A stretch of DNA of 6,289 nucleotides. Origin: an uncultured bacterium (GTDB taxonomy: Bacteria > Bacillota_A > Clostridia > Oscillospirales > Oscillospiraceae). A program made the position numbers and the translations under genes. How positions within the stretch are numbered: position 1 is the first letter of the stretch; every line of letters begins with the position of its first letter. The stretch is taken from assembly GCA_945917385.1 (NCBI GenBank), contig CAMEHJ010000073.1, forward strand, positions 1 through 6,289, in the 5' to 3' direction. This document shows positions 6,010-6,289 of the stretch, one piece after another. The notes under the pieces are model-generated. The model did not search any database. It was not told the DNA's origin and was given only the letters and a program-made list of their open reading frames with translations.

Positions 6010-6289
6010 ATGAAAAACGAACGAACGAGTTTTATGGAACGCGTCGCCACGCTTATCGTGGATAAGCGCGGTATACTGTTCTTTATTTTTATAGCGGCGG
6101 CATTATTCTGTGCCGTCTCCAGAAACTGGGTGTCGGTCTGTGATGACATCACCCGTTATCTGCCCGACGAGACGGAGACGCGCCGCGGCATCGACCTCAT
6201 GGACAGAGAGTTTACCACCTTTGCCACGGCAAAGGTCATGGTGACAAACATTACATACGACAAGGCGCAGGAGCTGAATGACCTGATAT
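6010..6289 (+). CDS. RND/MMPL-family transporter, N-terminal 93 residues (runs off right edge)
   Basis: The visible protein starts MKNERTSFMERVATLIVDKR. It has a short cytoplasmic N-terminus, one transmembrane helix at about residues 21-37 (GILFFIFIAAALFCAVS), then an extracytoplasmic segment containing WVSVCDDITRYLPDETETRRG and FTTFATAKVMV. The arrangement 'helix 1, then N/D-x-(L/I)TxYLPxDTETRxG' is typical of large MMPL/RND-superfamily exporters of Clostridia, which usually run to about 700 or more residues. Only the first tenth or so is present, so the catalytic transmembrane Asp residues and the substrate cannot be judged. Transcription is divergent from the ATPase operon with its own control region, and no functional link to the ATPase is shown. 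The superfamily call is fairly confident; the subfamily is unknown. Confidence 0.8.
   Translation, partial: MKNERTSFMERVATLIVDKRGILFFIFIAAALFCAVSRNWVSVCDDITRYLPDETETRRGIDLMDREFTTFATAKVMVTNITYDKAQELNDLI

Noticed and set aside
5874..6065. Small plus-strand frame of 63 codons
   Set aside because: No ribosome binding site. It crosses the inverted repeat and overlaps the transporter start in another frame; its Lys/Asn/Ile-rich composition reflects AT-rich non-coding DNA.

Overview
The window holds most of a V/A-type (vacuolar/archaeal-type) rotary ATPase operon on the minus strand. At the right edge lies the start of a divergently transcribed RND/MMPL-family membrane transporter on the plus strand. 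The coding GC bias, the strong AGGAGG-type ribosome binding sites, the near-consensus sigma-A promoters and the Enterococcus/Clostridium-like subunit order all point to a fairly GC-rich anaerobic Bacillota, probably a Clostridia/Oscillospiraceae-like gut bacterium. The organism assignment is inference.

Layout in operon order, right to left: peripheral-stalk subunit G/H (5508-5194), membrane subunit I (5192-3243), proteolipid ring subunit K (3222-2740), peripheral-stalk subunit E (2690-2103), subunit C (2063-1071, TTG start), central-stalk subunit F (1078-758) and catalytic subunit A (675 to beyond the left edge). Subunit A is cut just before its P-loop. This order matches the E. hirae ntpF-I-K-E-C-G-A operon, so subunits B and D are expected immediately beyond position 1. 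Junctions are tight: 1 nt between G/H and I, 20 nt between I and K, and an 8-nt overlap of C and F. The only sizeable internal gap (82 nt, F to A) carries a hairpin just upstream of the A ribosome binding site.

Together the genes encode the membrane rotor (K), the stator (I), two peripheral-stalk components (E, G/H), the socket linking stalk to membrane (C), a shaft component (F) and a catalytic subunit (A). The visible Na+-ligand pattern of K (T62, Q63, Q114, E143) matches the Na+-pumping E. hirae ring, so the enzyme is probably Na+-coupled.

Positions 5509-6009 form a roughly 500-bp divergent control region, AT-rich over most of its length. It has an exact consensus sigma-A promoter (TTGACA-N17-TATAAT) and a second good promoter for the ATPase operon. 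On the transporter side there are several palindromes, including a perfect 12-bp-arm inverted repeat. No undescribed multi-gene system is visible; the most interesting unexplained material is this regulatory region.
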